Below, piece after piece: positions 51,123 to 59,482 of a DNA stretch of 64,000 nt; position 1 is the first letter of the stretch, and every line of letters begins with the position of its first letter. The position numbers were made by a program, and so were the translations under genes. The notes beneath the pieces were generated by a model, which did not search any database, was not told the origin of the DNA, and was given only the letters and a program-made list of their open reading frames with translations. Origin of the DNA: Azoarcus indigens (lineage in GTDB: Bacteria > Pseudomonadota > Gammaproteobacteria > Burkholderiales > Rhodocyclaceae); NCBI RefSeq assembly GCF_004361735.1, contig NZ_SNVV01000009.1, forward strand, positions 1 through 64,000, read 5' to 3'.

Positions 51123-53939
51123 TCAGGCCGCCGCCGTCGCGGGCTCGCGGCCCACCTCGGCCACCATGCGCCGCAGTTCCGGCAGACAGGAGCCGCAGGC
51201 GGTGCCGCACTTCAATTCCTGCTGCAGCCCTTCAAGGCCGGCACCGCTGGCCAGGCAGGCGCGGATGCGGCCTTCGCCGACGCCGAAGCAGTTGCACACC
51301 GTGCGCTCGGCCGCCGCCAGCCCCGAGGGCGGCTGTGCCAGCGGCGCGAACAACCAGCGCCGCAGCGGCGCCAGCGATTCCGCCTGGGCGATGGCGGCGG
51401 CCAGCCAGCCGAAGGCCTGCACCTCGCCCACCAGCCGCAACGCGACCAAGGCGTCGCCGGCGACGCGGGCGCGCTTGGCGATGCCGCGGGCGGCGTCGTC
51501 GAAAGTCATCACCTGGGCATCGTCGGCGCCGCAGTCGAAAGCGGCATCCAGCGCGGCGATCACCGCCGCGTCCACTGTCGCCTCGGCGGCGATTTCCAGC
51601 AGCACCACGTTGCGCTCCCGGCCAGTGAGCGACAGCGCCGCGTAAGCGAAGCCGGCCAGCCGCGGGCGCAGGTTTTCCAATAGTGCGCAGGCTGCAGCCG
51701 GGCTATCCGCAAGCCTCGCCCAGGCCGCCCGCCACGGCAGCCGGGCCGGCTTGATGGCGACCGCGGCCTGCTTCAGCGCCGGCTGGCGCGAGGCAGGATC
51801 GACCGCCGGCGAGGTCAGCGCGTTGGCGCCCGGCTGGGCCAGGCTGGCGCTGCCCCAGTGCATCGGAATCCAGGCCTGGCCGGCGGCGATGCCGGTGTCC
51901 GCCGCCAGCGGCAGCACCAGCTCGCCGCGCGGATTGGCGATGCGCACCAGTTCGCCAACCTCCAGGCCGTGGGCGGCGATGTTCGCCGGGTTCAGCACTA
52001 CCTCGGCGCGCGGCGTGTGGCCCCACAGCGCGGCGACCTTGCCGGTGCGGCTCATGCCGTGCCAGTGGTCGCGCAGGCGGCCGGTGGTGAGAACGAAGGG
52101 ATGACGGGCATCGACCGGCTCCGGCAGCAGCGCATGCGCCACCGGGAAGCCGATGGGGGCGAAGCGGGCGCGGCCGTCTGCGGTGGCGAAGCGCTTGTCC
52201 TGGAACAGCCGTGCCGTTCCGCGCTGCGCGCCGGCGGGGAAAGGCCACTGCTGCGGGCCGTCGCGTTCCAGCACGGCGTGGGACAAACCGCTCATGTCGC
52301 AGTCGCGGCCGGCGGTGAGGCTGGCGTGCTCGGCGAAGACCGCCGCTTCGTCGCGCCAGTCGAAGGCGGCAGCATCCCGCCCCAGGCGGGTGGCGAGGCG
52401 GCGGGCGAAGTCGGCCACGATGACCCAATCCGGCCGCGCCTCGCCCGGCGGCGGCACCAGCGCGCGCACCCGGCTCACCCGGCGCTCGGAGTTGGTCACC
52501 GTGCCGGACTTCTCGCCCCAGCTCGCCGCCGGCAGCAGCAGGTCGGCATAGGCGGCGGTTTCGGTGTCGGCAAAGGCCTCCTGCAGCACGACGAACTCCG
52601 CCTGGGCCAGCGCGGCGCGCACCCGCGCCTGGTCGGGCAGCGACTGCGCGGGGTTGGTGCAGGCGATCCATACCGCCTTGACCCGGCCTGCGGCCAGCGC
52701 CTCGAACAGTTGCACCGCCGCCAGCCCGGGGGCGGCCGGCAGCGCCGGGATGTTCCACAGGCGGGCGAGCTCGGCGCGGTCGGCGGCATCGTCGACGTTG
52801 CGGTGGCCGGGCAGGAGGGTGGCCAGCGCCCCCACCTCCCGCCCTCCCATCGCGTTGGGCTGGCCGGTGAGGGAAAAAGGGCCGGCGCCGGGGCGGGCGA
52901 TATGGCCGCTGGCCAGGTGCAGGTGGATCAGCGCGGCGTTGTTGGCGGTGCCGTGGTGCGACTGGTTGAGCCCCTGGCACCACAGGGACAGCGCGGCGCG
53001 GGCGCGGCCGAAGCGGCGGGCGGCTTCCACGATCTGCGCCGCCGGCAGGCCGCAGGCGGCGGCGACTTCACCTGGCGTGCAGCTACCGAGCTGCGCCTGC
53101 AGCGCCTCGAAGCCGCTGGTGTGGTCGCGGATGAAATCCTGGTCCACCAGCCCTTCGGCCAGCAACACGTGCAGCATGGCGTTGTAGAGCAGCACATCGC
53201 TGCCGGGAGCGATCTGCAGGTGCAAGTCGGCCAGTTCGGCGGTCTCGGTACGGCGCGGGTCGACCACGGTGAGGCTGACGTCCGGGTTGGCGCGGCGGGC
53301 GTCCTCGATGCGGCGGAACACGATGGGGTGCGCCCAGGCGGGGTTGGCGCCGGCGATGAGCAGGTGGTCGGCGAGGGCGATGTCCTCGTAGCAGGTGGGC
53401 ACGCTGTCCGCCCCGAGCGTGGCCTTGTAGCCTGATACCGCGCTGGACATGCACAGCCGCGAGTTGGAGTCGATGTTGTTGGTGCCGACCAGGGCACGGG
53501 CGAGCTTGTTGAAGACGTAGTAGTCCTCGGTAAGCAGCTGGCCGGAGATGTAGAAGGCAACCGCGTCCGGGCCATGGCGGCGGATGATGTCGGCGAAGCG
53601 CTCGGCGGCGGTGTCCAGCGCAGCATCCCAGCCGACGCGGCGGCGAGGGGTGGTAGCCGCAGTGATACCCACGATGGCACGCGCGTCACGCAACTTCGGG
53701 TACAGCGCCCGGCCGCCGGGGGCCGCCGCGAGGTGCAGCGTCGAGCCCTTGGTGCACAGCCGGCCGAAGTTGGCCGGATGCGCCGGATCGCCCCGCACCG
53801 CGGTGATGCGCCCGCCCTCGGCGCTCGCCAGCACACCGCAGCCGGTGCCGCAGTAGCAGCACACCGTGGCCTGTTCGCTGCGCCCCTTTCCGTTTTCTCC
53901 GCCAGCCGGGGTGGCCCGCCCTGCTTCGCTCATGTCCAT
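51123..53939 (-). CDS. nasA: Assimilatory nitrate reductase catalytic subunit
   Basis: 938 residues from the ATG at 53939 with ribosome site GAGGAAAA. N-terminal [4Fe-4S] cysteines CCYCGTGCG and RLCTKG, molybdopterin domains (NSRLCMSSAVSGYKATLG with the Mo-cysteine region), and a C-terminal BFD-like [2Fe-2S] domain (VCNCFGVGEGRIRAC and CGTACGSCLPEL). Cytoplasmic, without Tat signal. Reduces nitrate to nitrite. Last gene of cobA-oxidoreductase-nasA; no nitrite reductase gene is in the window. Confidence 0.95.
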   Translation of the reverse strand: MDMSEAGRATPAGGENGKGRSEQATVCCYCGTGCGVLASAEGGRITAVRGDPAHPANFGRLCTKGSTLHLAAAPGGRALYPKLRDARAIVGITAATTPRRRVGWDAALDTAAERFADIIRRHGPDAVAFYISGQLLTEDYYVFNKLARALVGTNNIDSNSRLCMSSAVSGYKATLGADSVPTCYEDIALADHLLIAGANPAWAHPIVFRRIEDARRANPDVSLTVVDPRRTETAELADLHLQIAPGSDVLLYNAMLHVLLAEGLVDQDFIRDHTSGFEALQAQLGSCTPGEVAAACGLPAAQIVEAARRFGRARAALSLWCQGLNQSHHGTANNAALIHLHLASGHIARPGAGPFSLTGQPNAMGGREVGALATLLPGHRNVDDAADRAELARLWNIPALPAAPGLAAVQLFEALAAGRVKAVWIACTNPAQSLPDQARVRAALAQAEFVVLQEAFADTETAAYADLLLPAASWGEKSGTVTNSERRVSRVRALVPPPGEARPDWVIVADFARRLATRLGRDAAAFDWRDEAAVFAEHASLTAGRDCDMSGLSHAVLERDGPQQWPFPAGAQRGTARLFQDKRFATADGRARFAPIGFPVAHALLPEPVDARHPFVLTTGRLRDHWHGMSRTGKVAALWGHTPRAEVVLNPANIAAHGLEVGELVRIANPRGELVLPLAADTGIAAGQAWIPMHWGSASLAQPGANALTSPAVDPASRQPALKQAAVAIKPARLPWRAAWARLADSPAAACALLENLRPRLAGFAYAALSLTGRERNVVLLEIAAEATVDAAVIAALDAAFDCGADDAQVMTFDDAARGIAKRARVAGDALVALRLVGEVQAFGWLAAAIAQAESLAPLRRWLFAPLAQPPSGLAAAERTVCNCFGVGEGRIRACLASGAGLEGLQQELKCGTACGSCLPELRRMVAEVGREPATAAA

Positions 53940-53970
53940 CGCTGGGTTTTCCTCGGCATGTCCGGGGGGC

Positions 53971-55257
53971 TCAGGCGCACAGCGCCTCGGCTGCGGCTCG
54001 ATCAAGCCCGCCAGCCGCGGCGCGCTGCGATTCGGCAAACTGCTGGCCGAACAGCAGGTGATCGCGCATGGCGGCAACGCTGCCGCCCTCGCGCAGCAGG
54101 CGGAAATACCAGGCGCCGTCGGCGGTGTCGCCCACCATCACCGCGCCGGCCAGCCTGCCGTTCTTCAGCACCAGCTTCTTGTAGACGCCGCCGGCGCGGT
54201 CGTGCAGCACCACTTCCTCGCAGCCCTCGCCGCCCATGAAGTCGCCGGCGGAGAACACGTCCACGCCGGTCACCTTGAGCTTGGTGGAGGTCACCGAGCC
54301 CTGATAGCAGCCGATGCCGAAGCCGGCCAGATGGTTGGCGCAGACCCTGGCCTGCTCGAACAGCGGCGCAACCAGCCCGTAGGCGACGCCGCGGTGGCTG
54401 GCGCATTCGCCCACCGCGTAGATGCGCGGATCGGTTACCGTCTGCAGGGTGTCGCTGACGACGACGCCGCGCTCGCAGCGCAGCCGCGCGGCTTCGGCCA
54501 GCGCAGTGTTGGGGCGGATGCCGGCGGCCATCACCACCAGGTCGGCGGGCAGCTCGCCGCCGTCCTTCAGCCGCAGACGGGCGACGCGGCCATCGGCGCC
54601 GGCGAGCAGTTCGCCAGTGTGGGCGCCGAGGCGGAACTTCAGCCCCCTGCTCTCCAGCGTGGCCTGCAGCAACCTGGCCGCGGGCAGGTCGAGCTGGCGC
54701 TCCATGATCCAGCCGCCGATATGCACCACGGTGACGTCCATGCCGCGCAGCGCCAATCCATTTGCGGCCTCCAGTCCGAGCAGGCCGGCGCCGATGACCA
54801 CCGCATGGCGATGGCGGCGGGCGGCGGCGATCATCGCCTCGGTGTCGGCGATGTCGCGGTAGGCGATCACACCCGGCAGATCCCTGCCCGGTACCGGCAG
54901 CATGAAAGGCGTGGAGCCGGTGGCCAGCAGCAGGCGGTCGTAGGCGGCCTCGACCACCTCGCCGTCCTTGCCCTCCGCCCGCACCCGGCGGCGCACACGA
55001 TCTATCGCCGTCACCGTGTGGCCGGCATGCAGCATGAGGCCATGCCGGCGGTACCAGGCCAGGTCGTTGAGCATGATGTCCGGCAGGCTCATCTCTCCGG
55101 CCAGCACCGGCGACAGCATGATGCGGTTGTAGTTGCCGTGGGGCTCGGCGCCGAACACGGTGATGTCGTAGCGCTCCGGGGCGTGCTTCAGCAGCTCCTC
55201 CAGGGTCTTCACCCCAGCCATGCCGTTGCCCACCATGACGAGTCTCTGCCTGCGCAT
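53971..55257 (-). CDS. FAD/NAD(P)H oxidoreductase, probable NasA electron donor (NirB N-terminal-like)
   Basis: 428 residues. FAD motif LVMVGNGMAGVKTLEELL, the NirB-like block NYNRIMLSPVLAGE, NAD(P)-binding HAVVIGAGLLGLEAANGLAL, and FAD motif IYAVGECASHRGVAYGLV. It corresponds to the diaphorase third of NirB and lacks the siroheme domain. Position between cobA and nasA suggests that it passes electrons from NAD(P)H to nitrate reductase, like Klebsiella NasC or Bacillus NasB. A stand-alone role in nitrite reduction cannot be excluded. Confidence 0.86.
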   Translation of the reverse strand: MRRQRLVMVGNGMAGVKTLEELLKHAPERYDITVFGAEPHGNYNRIMLSPVLAGEMSLPDIMLNDLAWYRRHGLMLHAGHTVTAIDRVRRRVRAEGKDGEVVEAAYDRLLLATGSTPFMLPVPGRDLPGVIAYRDIADTEAMIAAARRHRHAVVIGAGLLGLEAANGLALRGMDVTVVHIGGWIMERQLDLPAARLLQATLESRGLKFRLGAHTGELLAGADGRVARLRLKDGGELPADLVVMAAGIRPNTALAEAARLRCERGVVVSDTLQTVTDPRIYAVGECASHRGVAYGLVAPLFEQARVCANHLAGFGIGCYQGSVTSTKLKVTGVDVFSAGDFMGGEGCEEVVLHDRAGGVYKKLVLKNGRLAGAVMVGDTADGAWYFRLLREGGSVAAMRDHLLFGQQFAESQRAAAGGLDRAAAEALCA

Positions 55258-55287
55258 CTCGTATCCCCGCGTCCGTTCGCGCCGCGC

Positions 55288-56070
55288 TCAGGCCGCCAGC
55301 ACGCGCAGCGCGGCACCCGGCCCGGGCTGCGCATCGACCAGTGCCCGGGTTTCCGGCAGGGCCAGCGCGGCCACCGCGCCGACGACGATGATGGCCGGCG
55401 AGGCCAACCCTTCCGCCTGCACCCGCGCCGGCAGCTCCGCCAGCGTGGTCTTGAGGTGGCGCTGGCCGGGCAGCGTGCCCGAGGCGATGGCGGCGGCCGG
55501 CGTATCCGGCGGCAGGCCTGCGGCGATCAAGCGCGCGCTGATGTTCAGCACCCGGCTGAGGCCCATGTAGATCACCAGCGTGGTGCCGCCCTTGGCCAGC
55601 GCCGCCCAGTCCGGCTCGCTACAGCCATCACCGGCGGTGCCGCTGACCAGGGTGACGCCGTGGGTGTAGGCGCGGTGGGTCACCGGAATACCGACTGCCG
55701 CCGCCGCGGTAAGCCCGGCGGTGAGCCCCGGCACCACCTCCACTTCCATGCCCAGCGCTTCCAGGTAGGCCTGTTCCTCGCCGCCACGGCCGAAGACGAA
55801 GGGATCGCCCCCCTTCACCCGCACCACCTTCAGCCCCCGCCTGGCGTAGCGCGCCATCGCGCGGTGGATGAAATCCTGCGGCGTGGAACGCATGCCGCCG
55901 CGCTTGCCTACCCGCACGATGCGCACACCCGGTCGTCCCAGTGCAAGCACCTCGTCCGCCACCAGTGCATCCGCCAGCAACACGTCCGCTGCGGCAATGG
56001 TCCGCGCCGCGCGCACCGTCAGCAGGTCCGCGGCTCCCGGGCCGGCTCCGACCAATGACACCTTGGGCAT
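55288..56070 (-). CDS. cobA: Uroporphyrinogen-III C-methyltransferase (SUMT)
   Basis: 260 residues from the ATG giving MPKVSLVGAGPG, with ribosome site GAGGAGG. SUMT motifs: VGAGPGAADLLTVRA, VVRVKGGDPFVFGRGGEE, VVPGLTAGLTAAAAVGIPVTHR and the YMG strand in LVIYMGLSR. It makes precorrin-2, the siroheme precursor needed by assimilatory nitrite reductase. First gene of the cobA-oxidoreductase-nasA operon. Confidence 0.95.
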   Translation of the reverse strand: MPKVSLVGAGPGAADLLTVRAARTIAAADVLLADALVADEVLALGRPGVRIVRVGKRGGMRSTPQDFIHRAMARYARRGLKVVRVKGGDPFVFGRGGEEQAYLEALGMEVEVVPGLTAGLTAAAAVGIPVTHRAYTHGVTLVSGTAGDGCSEPDWAALAKGGTTLVIYMGLSRVLNISARLIAAGLPPDTPAAAIASGTLPGQRHLKTTLAELPARVQAEGLASPAIIVVGAVAALALPETRALVDAQPGPGAALRVLAA

Positions 56071-56103
56071 GGCTGCCTCCTCCGACTCAATCTCGACCAG
56101 CAA

Positions 56104-56159
56104 TAAAAAACGGCGTCGCGCCGCAGCCCGGATCTACCCGGAATGCGACGGACGCCGTT
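56104..56159 (-). terminator. Attenuator terminator in the cobA leader
   Basis: On the minus strand AACGGCGUC (56159-56151) can pair with GACGCCGUU (56117-56109), followed by UUUUAUU. The 5' arm overlaps the loop and 3' arm of hairpin P2, so P2 and the terminator exclude each other. It lies about 35 bp before cobA. Confidence 0.82.
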
Positions 56160-56189
56160 GTCCGTATTCTTTACAGCGGGACCTGCCGC
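56149..56189 (-). promoter_or_regulatory. ANTAR-type two-hairpin leader RNA of cobA
   Basis: P2: CGGAC-AACGGC-GTCCG (56164-56149), a 5-bp stem with a hexaloop having A at position 1 and G at position 4, the ANTAR-target signature. P1 candidate: GCGG-CAGGTC-CCGC (56189-56176), which keeps G4 but has C at position 1; an alternative stem CAGC-ACCAGG-GCTG lies further 5'. The predicted reader is the NIT-ANTAR protein at 61181-62476. Confidence 0.75.
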
Positions 56190-56225
56190 CTCTTTGCGTC
56201 AGCCCTGGTGCTGCAGCCCAGACAT

Positions 56226-56241
56226 AGCAAGTTGGGAGCCA
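56226..56241 (-). promoter_or_regulatory. Sigma-54 promoter of the cobA-nasA operon
   Basis: Minus-strand TGGCTC-CCAAC-TTGCT, with GG and GC 10 nt apart and TTGC intact. The predicted start is near 56215, giving a leader of about 145 nt. Confidence 0.85.
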
Positions 56242-56318
56242 GCCTCGCCCTCATAAAAATAAAGCTTTGATTTATATACTTTTTTATCAAAATACAACAC
56301 TCTCTGGCCCAGGGTCCG

Positions 56319-56364
56319 GCACTGTTGCGGTGCATCCAAGGCGGCTGACGCACCAAGACCTCGC
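56319..56364. promoter_or_regulatory. Paired NtrC-type sites upstream of cobA
   Basis: GCAC-TGTTGCG-GTGC (56319-56333) matches the GCAC-N7-GTGC NtrC dyad; 31 bp further on GCAC-CAAGACC-TCGC (56350-56364) keeps one half-site. Centres fall about -111 and -142 from the predicted start, the classic enhancer positions. Confidence 0.7.
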
Positions 56365-56570
56365 AAATCCGGCCGCGTTCAGCCTACCGTCCGGCCCGCC
56401 GTCACGGCAGAAAGTCCTCCGCCAAACCGGTCTCCCATCTGATTCCAATGGGGTAGCTGTCGGGAATTTTTACGGTGCCACTGCAACGCCCCTTTCCCGG
56501 CCGGGCAAATCGGCCGCGAAAATCTCGCAATCAACTGATTTAAAACGATAAAAAATTTGCCCCCCATGGC

Positions 56571-56586
56571 TAGCACAGTTAATGCT
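56571..56586 (+). promoter_or_regulatory. Possible sigma-54-like element of the PEP-CTERM gene
   Basis: TAGCAC-AGTTA-ATGCT resembles TGGCAC-N5-TTGCT but has AG for the -24 GG. It lies 95 bp before the start codon. An overlapping TTGCCC/TTAATG sigma-70 pair (spacer 16) is equally possible. The region 56242-56570 is AT-rich and otherwise holds only the NtrC-type sites. Confidence 0.3.
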
Positions 56587-56680
56587 TAGAGGCGGCGTGA
56601 AATGCTTCGCATTTGATACAAAAAAGCATGCCGTTCTACCCCAAGCGTACAAACCGTCAGTTCTGCATCGAGGCAAATTC

Positions 56681-57574
56681 ATGAAGACCAAGCTTCTCGC
56701 ATCGCTCAGCATCGGCGCCGCCGCCATGCTCTCCACCGCTCCGGCTCACGCCTTGTTCATCAACGTGGTGAACGATCCCGATCCGGCCAACACCCTGGTC
56801 TCCGCGCTCTTCGGCGCGAACAGCGGCATCAACGTGGTTGCCGGCAGCGCCAGCTTCGTCGGCCGCACCACTGTTGGTCAGGAGCAATCGGCGACCTATA
56901 CCAACTTCAACCTGTCGCCCAACTCCGGTCCCGGCGCCACCATTACCAACCCCAACGGCATCCTGTTGACCACCGGCAATGCCAACCTGCCCACCAGCAA
57001 CACCACCAACAGTTACTCCAACGCACTGAGCCAGCCAGGCACCGGCTCCAACGCCCAACTCAGCGCGCTGTCTGGTCAGAGCACCCACGACCAGAACTAC
57101 CTCACCTTCGAGTTCACCGTCGAGGCCGGCTTCAATGCCATCCTGGCCAACTTCGTGTTCGCCAGTGATGAGTTTCCTACACAGACGGTGACCGACATCT
57201 TCGGTTTCTTCGTCGATGGCATTAACTACGCCTTCTTCCCGGGCGGCGCGCTGGTCTCCAACATTCCGCAAGCCAATTTCCAGAACAACCCGGTTGGCGC
57301 CGACGGCTACCCGATCGAGTACAACGGCCTCACCACCAGCCTGCTCGTGCAGGGCCTGCTCGATCCCACGCTGACCACCCACACGCTGACCATCGCCATC
57401 GCTGACACCAGCGACAACATCTACGACAGCGCGGTGTTCATTGGCGGCCTGCGCGCCGGCACCGGCAGCGGTGGCGGCATCATCAACCCGGTTCCCGAGC
57501 CCTCCATTCTCGGTCTGCTGGGTGTCGGCCTCGCCGGCCTGGGTGCGCTGCGCGCCCGTCGCCGCAAGGACTGA
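56681..57574 (+). CDS. PEP-CTERM exported protein with choice-of-anchor-L-like domain
   Basis: 297 residues from the ATG giving MKTKLLASLSIG. Signal peptide (to about APAHA), a beta-rich Asn/Thr-rich domain with GPGATITNPNGILLTTGNA and LANFVFASDEFPTQT and DIFGFFVDGINYAFFPGG, matching my memory of choice-of-anchor L proteins, then the C-terminal sorting signal: VPEPS, hydrophobic GLLGVGLAGLGAL and RARRRKD. An exosortase (not in this window) would process it. Related proteins take part in floc and biofilm matrix. Sits between the two nitrate operons, on the opposite strand. Confidence 0.9.
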   Translation: MKTKLLASLSIGAAAMLSTAPAHALFINVVNDPDPANTLVSALFGANSGINVVAGSASFVGRTTVGQEQSATYTNFNLSPNSGPGATITNPNGILLTTGNANLPTSNTTNSYSNALSQPGTGSNAQLSALSGQSTHDQNYLTFEFTVEAGFNAILANFVFASDEFPTQTVTDIFGFFVDGINYAFFPGGALVSNIPQANFQNNPVGADGYPIEYNGLTTSLLVQGLLDPTLTTHTLTIAIADTSDNIYDSAVFIGGLRAGTGSGGGIINPVPEPSILGLLGVGLAGLGALRARRRKD

Positions 57575-57593
57575 GAAGTCCGGCTTGCCGGAT

Positions 57594-57635
57594 AAAAAAA
57601 CGCCGGATCGCCCGCAAGGCGGTCCGGCGTTTTTC
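57594..57635. terminator. Bidirectional terminator between the PEP-CTERM gene and nrtD
   Basis: Run of A, stem CGCCGGATCGCC/GGCGGTCCGGCG (57601-57629) with one G-T pair, then TTTTT. Serves both convergent transcripts. Confidence 0.9.
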
Positions 57636-57690
57636 ATTTCTGCCCGGTCAAACCAGCGACCATCCACCGGCTGGTCTCCGCTCGGCTTCG

Positions 57691-58485
57691 TCAGGCAGCT
57701 ACCCTCAGCTGCTTCTGGTACAGGAACTCCATGATGGCAGCGCGGCAGTTGCCGAACACCGGGTCATGCGCCAGCGCCAGCCGGTCGCGCGGCCGCTCGA
57801 GTTTCACGTCCAGGATCTCGCCTACGGTGGCCGCCGGGCCGTTGGTCAGCATCACCACCCGGTCGGACAACAGCACAGCCTCGTCCACATCGTGGGTCAC
57901 CATCACCATGGTGGCGCGGGTCGCGGCGAGAATCTTCATCAGCTCGTCCTGCAGGTTGGCGCGGGTCAGCGCGTCCAGCGCACCGAAGGGCTCGTCCATC
58001 AGCAGGATGCGCGGCTGCATGGACAGCGCCCGGGCGATGCCTACGCGCTGCTTCATGCCGCCGGATATTTCATGCGGGTATTTGCTCTCCGCGTGGCTGA
58101 GGCCGACCAGCGCTAGCGCCTCGCGGGTGCGCTCCTTCAGCTTCACCTTGCCTTCCTTGGCCGAGAACACCCGCTCCACCGCCAGGTAGACGTTGTCGAA
58201 GCAGGTCAGCCAGGGCAGTAGAGAGTGGTTCTGGAACACCACCGCCCGCTCCGGGCCGGGGCCGGCAATCTCGCGGCCCTCGCACAGCATCACGCCGGTG
58301 CTGGGCAGGGTGAGGCCGGCGATGAGGTTGAGCAGCGTGGATTTGCCGCAGCCGGAGTGGCCGATCAGGCTCACGCTCTCGCCCTCGTGGATGTCGAGGT
58401 GGATGTCGCGCAGCGCGGTGAAGGTGCCCTTCTTGGTGGCGAAGGTCTGGCCGACGTTTTCGATCTGGACGATCTTCTTGCTCAT
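57691..58485 (-). CDS. nrtD: Nitrate ABC transporter ATP-binding protein
   Basis: 264 residues. Walker A GHSGCGKSTLLNLIAG, Q-loop VFQNHSLLPW, signature ISGGMKQRVGIARAL, Walker B ILLMDEPFGALD, H-loop VTHDVDEA. Closest in kind to NrtD/NasD/SsuB ATPases; nrtA and nrtB next to it specify nitrate. A second fused ATPase (NrtC) is absent. Confidence 0.94.
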   Translation of the reverse strand: MSKKIVQIENVGQTFATKKGTFTALRDIHLDIHEGESVSLIGHSGCGKSTLLNLIAGLTLPSTGVMLCEGREIAGPGPERAVVFQNHSLLPWLTCFDNVYLAVERVFSAKEGKVKLKERTREALALVGLSHAESKYPHEISGGMKQRVGIARALSMQPRILLMDEPFGALDALTRANLQDELMKILAATRATMVMVTHDVDEAVLLSDRVVMLTNGPAATVGEILDVKLERPRDRLALAHDPVFGNCRAAIMEFLYQKQLRVAA

Positions 58486-58496
58486 GGTGCGGCTCC

Positions 58497-59444
58497 TCAG
58501 CGGCTTTCGTAGTTGAAGCGGCGGGCCAGCAGCATCAGCGCTTGCTCCAGCGCCAGGCCGACGATACCGATGACGAAGATGGCAATGATGATGTGCTCCA
58601 CCTTCAGGTTGTTCCATTCGTCCCACACCCAGAAGCCGATGCCGACACCGCCGGTGAGCATCTCCGCCGCGACGATGACCAGCCAGGCGGTGCCGATGGA
58701 GAGCCGGATGCCTGTGAGCATGTAGGGCAGCACCGCCGGAAACAGTATCTTGGTGAACACCTTCCATTCGGACAGCTTGAGTACGCGGGCAACGTTTAGA
58801 TAGTCCTGCGGCACGCGGGTGACGCCCTGGGCGGTGTTGAGCACCATCGGCCAGATGGAGCAGATGAAGATGGTCCAGGTGGCGGCCGGGTCGGCGCGCT
58901 GGAACACCAGCAGGCCGATGGGCAGCCAGGCCAGCGGGCTCACTGGCCGCAGCAGGCTGATGATGGGGTTGAGCATGCGCGACAGGATGGCGAAGCGGCC
59001 GAGCAGGAAGCCCGCCGGAATGCCGACCAGCGCGGCGATGCCGAAGCCCATGCCCACCCGCTGCAGCGAGGCGAGCACATTCCAGCCTATGCCCTGATCG
59101 TTGGGGCCCTCGCGGTAGAAAGGGTCGGAGAACAGCACCACTGCCGCGTCCCAGGTCTTGCCCGGACTGGGGATGCCGCCGCCGTTCAACGTCGCCAGGT
59201 GCCACAGGCCGATCAGCAGGGCCAGACCAGCCACCGGCGGTACAAACGCCCGCAGCAAGGCCTGCAGCGCCACTTGCAGGCGCTCTCCCAGGCCGGCACC
59301 CGTCGGTGCCGGGGCGGCCGCCATCACCGGCGCGCCGACAACCGCCGGCTTGTAACTTGCCACCCGTCCGGCTTCAACCGCCTTGCCGGCCTCGCCCTCG
59401 CCCAGTTCCTTCACCGGCTGATCCGTCATCGCTGCTGCGCTCAT
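58497..59444 (-). CDS. nrtB: Nitrate ABC transporter permease
   Basis: 315 residues. A Gly/Ala-rich N-terminal extension of about 60 residues precedes six membrane segments; the EAA-type loop is around LNVARVLKLSEWKVFTKILF. The segment GIGFWVWDEWNNLKVEHIII is as in NrtB. Lies 38 bp after nrtA and 11 bp before nrtD. Confidence 0.94.
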   Translation of the reverse strand: MSAAAMTDQPVKELGEGEAGKAVEAGRVASYKPAVVGAPVMAAAPAPTGAGLGERLQVALQALLRAFVPPVAGLALLIGLWHLATLNGGGIPSPGKTWDAAVVLFSDPFYREGPNDQGIGWNVLASLQRVGMGFGIAALVGIPAGFLLGRFAILSRMLNPIISLLRPVSPLAWLPIGLLVFQRADPAATWTIFICSIWPMVLNTAQGVTRVPQDYLNVARVLKLSEWKVFTKILFPAVLPYMLTGIRLSIGTAWLVIVAAEMLTGGVGIGFWVWDEWNNLKVEHIIIAIFVIGIVGLALEQALMLLARRFNYESR

Positions 59445-59482
59445 GATGTCGTTCTCCTAGTCGCTGCCGTCCGTCCGGCCGT

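Noticed and set aside
56587..56680. Riboswitch in the PEP-CTERM 5' region (cyclic-di-GMP type considered)
   Set aside because: Only a short AAATGC/GCATTT hairpin is seen; no GEMM-type core motifs.
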